Assembly (NCBI GenBank): GCA_900771185.1
Contig: CAAGND010000271.1
Span: 1-7,589, forward strand
Direction of reading: 5' to 3'
DNA from: Clostridia bacterium
GTDB taxonomy: Bacteria > Bacillota > Clostridia > Oscillospirales > Acutalibacteraceae
DNA: 7,589 bases
The translations under genes were made by a program, and so were the position numbers. The notes beneath the pieces are model-generated. The model was given only the letters and a program-made list of their open reading frames with translations, was not told where the DNA came from and ran no database searches. This document shows positions 6,238-7,589 of this stretch, one piece after another; positions within the stretch are counted from its first letter, which is position 1, and each line of letters starts with the position of its first letter.

Positions 6238-6963
6238 ATGTTTTTAAAAATATGTTTTGCCGCGTGCGCGGCGCTTGAAATCGTTTTCGTACCGTGGTTC
6301 CTTGTCGCCTCCAAGGACGGCCGCTGCACAAAATCGCAGATTCTTAAAACAATTTGCGCAACACTTTTCGTGGCCGCCGGCGTGCTCGCTTCAATAATTG
6401 CGGGCAACAGAACCGGATACGCTAAATACATAATAATCGGTCTTGCGCTGTGCTGGTGCGGAGATTTTCTGCTCCATCTTGAATACAGATTGCCTGTTTT
6501 TGCCGCAGGGGGATTATTTTTCCTTGCCGGTCATGTATACTATGTTATGGCGTATTGCCGCGCTATATCGGTGTTTTTCCCACAGACAAAATTTTGGAAC
6601 TGGCAGGAACTTATTGCCTGCGCTGCAATAATAGTCGTGGGGCTTATTGCGCTGAGAATTCTCGGAGTAAAATTCAGTCCGATATACTTTGCAGGCGCAC
6701 CGTACATTGCGATGCTCGCTTTCATGCTCACCAAGGCGGCTTCCCTCGGAATCCGCTGTGTCGCGGCGGGAGTTGAGAACGCACCGATAATTTGCGCACT
6801 GCTCATTTCGGGAGCTTCCCTGTTTGTGGTTTCAGACATGATGCTGGCTGTAAACTCGCTCAGAAAGCCACGCCCACCCTATACATATAAAATCATCTGC
6901 ATCGTAACATATTTTTCAGCGCAGCTTCTTCTCGCATCAACCATCTTTGTTATCTTCGCATAA
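6238..6963 (+). CDS. YhhN/TMEM86-family membrane protein, putative lysoplasmalogenase
   Basis: An integral membrane protein of 241 residues with about eight hydrophobic segments. It shows the YhhN hallmarks: GLALCWCGDFLL (68-79, with G75-D76), FAAGGLFFLAGHVYYV (88-103, with H99) and GASLFVVSDMMLA (192-204, with D200). Characterised members of this family hydrolyse the vinyl-ether bond of lysoplasmalogens, releasing an aldehyde and a glycerophospho-compound. Anaerobic Clostridia commonly make plasmalogens, so this activity is plausible but not demonstrated here. The start is supported by GGAG (6223-6226) in the end of the hydrolase gene; only 2 nt separate that stop from this ATG, so the two are very likely co-transcribed and coupled. 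Cysteine content is high for a membrane protein, especially in the first two segments. Confidence 0.82.
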   Translation: MFLKICFAACAALEIVFVPWFLVASKDGRCTKSQILKTICATLFVAAGVLASIIAGNRTGYAKYIIIGLALCWCGDFLLHLEYRLPVFAAGGLFFLAGHVYYVMAYCRAISVFFPQTKFWNWQELIACAAIIVVGLIALRILGVKFSPIYFAGAPYIAMLAFMLTKAASLGIRCVAAGVENAPIICALLISGASLFVVSDMMLAVNSLRKPRPPYTYKIICIVTYFSAQLLLASTIFVIFA

Positions 6964-6966
6964 CAC

Positions 6967-6976
6967 GGCAGCTGCC
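6967..6976. repeat. 10-bp perfect palindrome after the YhhN gene
   Basis: GGCAGCTGCC reads the same on both strands and lies 4 bases after the stop of the YhhN-family gene. It has no T-tract, so it is not a classic terminator. It could be a protein-binding site or chance. Confidence 0.35.
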
Positions 6977-6986
6977 CAATCCTGTA

Positions 6987-7024
6987 TTTCAGGCGAAACG
7001 GGATATTATCCATTCGCCTTGAAA
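6987..7024 (+). other. Hairpin in the leader/intergenic region before the small unknown gene
   Basis: TTTC-AGGCGAA (6987-6997) pairs with TTCGCCT-T-GAAA (7013-7024) with one bulged T. Inside, GGATA-T-TATCC (7001-7011) is an 11-bp palindrome that would form the tip. It is followed by an A-rich, not T-rich, stretch, so a standard terminator is unlikely in either direction. It could stabilise the 3' end of the YhhN mRNA or act as a 5' regulatory structure or operator for the downstream gene. Confidence 0.5.
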
Positions 7025-7060
7025 AAATATTAATTAAACACATATCAGGAGGACAACACA

Positions 7061-7372
7061 ATGATAGGCATCGGCACATGGCAGTGCAGCGTTGACACAA
7101 TGTTTTTCAGCGGCACCGCTGAGATCCGTGTTTTCGACAAGAACGGAGAATACGGCTTTGAGCTCAAGGTTCCCGGAGTGGACATTCCGAACATTGACGT
7201 TAAAGAGGTTCAGGAGGAGGGCAACGCCATAAACGCGGTTGTCACCACCGATATGCTCCCGGGCAAGGATATCAACATCTCGCTTGAGTTTGACAACGAT
7301 ACCTTCACCGGATTTCTCAAGGTTCCTTTCCTTGGCAAAATCAAAATTAAAGACGGCAAGAAGATTGCCTGA
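7061..7372 (+). CDS. Small beta-rich protein of unknown function
   Basis: A 103-residue protein I do not recognise. It has an ideal ribosome binding site (AGGAGG, 7047-7052, 8 nt before ATG) and is therefore very probably expressed. There is no signal peptide, membrane segment or cysteine-rich motif; the single cysteine is C9. The sequence alternates short hydrophobic strands and turns (GTAEIRVFDKNGEYGFELKV at 18-37, KDINISLEFDNDTFTGFLKV at 69-88, then GKIKIKDGKKI), suggesting a small beta-barrel or lipocalin-like fold. The GKIKIKDGKKI ending and the N-terminal GTWQCSVDTMFFSG are the most distinctive parts. It lies 97 nt downstream of the YhhN gene, behind a hairpin, so it may have its own promoter. 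A loose resemblance in strand layout to the C-terminal domain of the upstream hydrolase is my impression only. Confidence 0.75.
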   Translation: MIGIGTWQCSVDTMFFSGTAEIRVFDKNGEYGFELKVPGVDIPNIDVKEVQEEGNAINAVVTTDMLPGKDINISLEFDNDTFTGFLKVPFLGKIKIKDGKKIA

Positions 7373-7589
7373 CCGAAAGTGTAAAACTCTCTTGACAGAC
7401 TCAGCGGCCGAACATTCAGTTCGGCCGCTCAGACTGTCGAAAAACTCCCCGAACCGTCAAAGCACGATATTTTTCACAAAAGAGTCTTTCTGTGACTTGA
7501 AGTTTTTCTTTCGGTTTTTGATTGGTATCGGTTTAAAGCTATTGATAATACTGCACTTTGACTTCCTGCGCGAGCCGCACTCTGCCGTA
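7373..7589. other. Intergenic region without a convincing gene, rich in inverted repeats
   Basis: No frame here shows a start with a ribosome binding site. On the minus strand two frames are open for about 37-46 codons from the window edge and a third stops at 7541-7539, but none has recognisable protein character. Instead the stretch holds a long stem-loop (7392-7440) and a second inverted repeat, GTCAAAG (7456-7462) with CTTTGAC (7556-7562), whose inner flanks are also partly complementary (CGATATT and AATAC). It may be a dispersed intergenic repeat or non-autonomous element, or the truncated end of a neighbouring gene. Confidence 0.45.
7392..7440. repeat. Long near-perfect stem-loop
   Basis: The arms 7392-7413 and 7419-7440 pair over 22 positions around the 5-nt loop ATTCA, with two mismatches (A7399/A7433 and C7402/C7430) and one T-G pair (T7393/G7439). 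The inner 11 bp, with arm AGCGGCCGAAC, are perfect and GC-rich. It begins 20 bases after the stop of the small unknown gene. It is followed by AAAACTCC on the plus strand and AGAGAG on the minus strand, so there is no U-tract for classic termination either way. It may still block transcription or protect mRNA 3' ends. Confidence 0.7.

Noticed and set aside
7409..7423. CGAAC...GTTCG resembling a canonical SOS box
   Set aside because: The spacer is 5 bp instead of 4, and the arms are just the tip of a much longer stem-loop that is not located at a promoter.
7392..7440. Stem-loop as a rho-independent terminator for the 103-residue gene
   Set aside because: No T-tract follows on the plus strand (AAAACTCC), and none follows on the minus strand, so the classic pattern is missing; kept as a repeat.
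7539..7589. Possible C-terminal end of a minus-strand gene entering from the right edge
   Set aside because: Only 16 codons before TAG are visible and other minus frames are equally open; nothing recognisable supports a coding call.
1..7589. CRISPR array, tRNA, rRNA, insertion sequence or toxin-antitoxin pair
   Set aside because: No spaced direct repeats, cloverleaf structure, transposase or paired small ORFs with ribosome binding sites were seen on either strand.

Overview
The window reads like chromosomal DNA of an anaerobic Gram-positive bacterium of the class Clostridia, possibly Oscillospiraceae-like. This placement is inferred from moderate GC coding DNA, strong AGGAGG-type ribosome binding sites, a lipobox-bearing binding protein, a Gram-positive-type LexA and AT-rich promoters close to the sigma-A consensus. 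No rRNA, tRNA, CRISPR array, transposase or phage gene was found.

Left part (1-3807). A truncated minus-strand membrane protein gene (1-104) diverges from a plus-strand operon. The operon starts at a perfect TTGACA-N17-TATAAT promoter (213-241) and encodes a Crp/Fnr-family regulator, a lipoprotein substrate-binding protein, an SsuC/TauC-type permease, a short ATPase and a small cupin. The genes are tightly packed: a 40-nt gap, a 29-bp overlap, a 4-bp ATGA overlap and a 23-nt gap. A strong rho-independent terminator (3766-3806) closes the operon. It looks like a self-regulated NitT/TauT-like uptake module whose substrate cannot be read from the sequence.

Middle (3808-4630). lexA, the SOS repressor, lies on the minus strand and converges on the operon terminator. 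Its promoter (extended -10, 17-bp spacer) carries a 14-bp palindrome, CAAAC-ATTT-GTTTG, over the -35 element. This looks like a diverged Gram-positive SOS box (CGAAC-N4-GTTCG) and would fit autorepression.

Right part (4631-7589). Divergent from lexA is a two-gene unit: a 534-residue beta-lactamase/NylB-like serine hydrolase with an extra C-terminal beta-rich domain, and, 2 nt later, a YhhN/TMEM86-family membrane protein (putative lysoplasmalogenase). After an intergenic stretch with a sizeable hairpin comes a 103-residue beta-rich protein of unknown function. The last 217 bases hold no convincing gene, but contain a long near-perfect stem-loop (7392-7440) and a further inverted repeat, suggesting a structured or dispersed intergenic element.

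Most interesting are the regulator-transporter-cupin module of unknown substrate, the probable LexA operator with its unusual half-sites, and the right-end structured repeat. None of these is shown here to be a new system.
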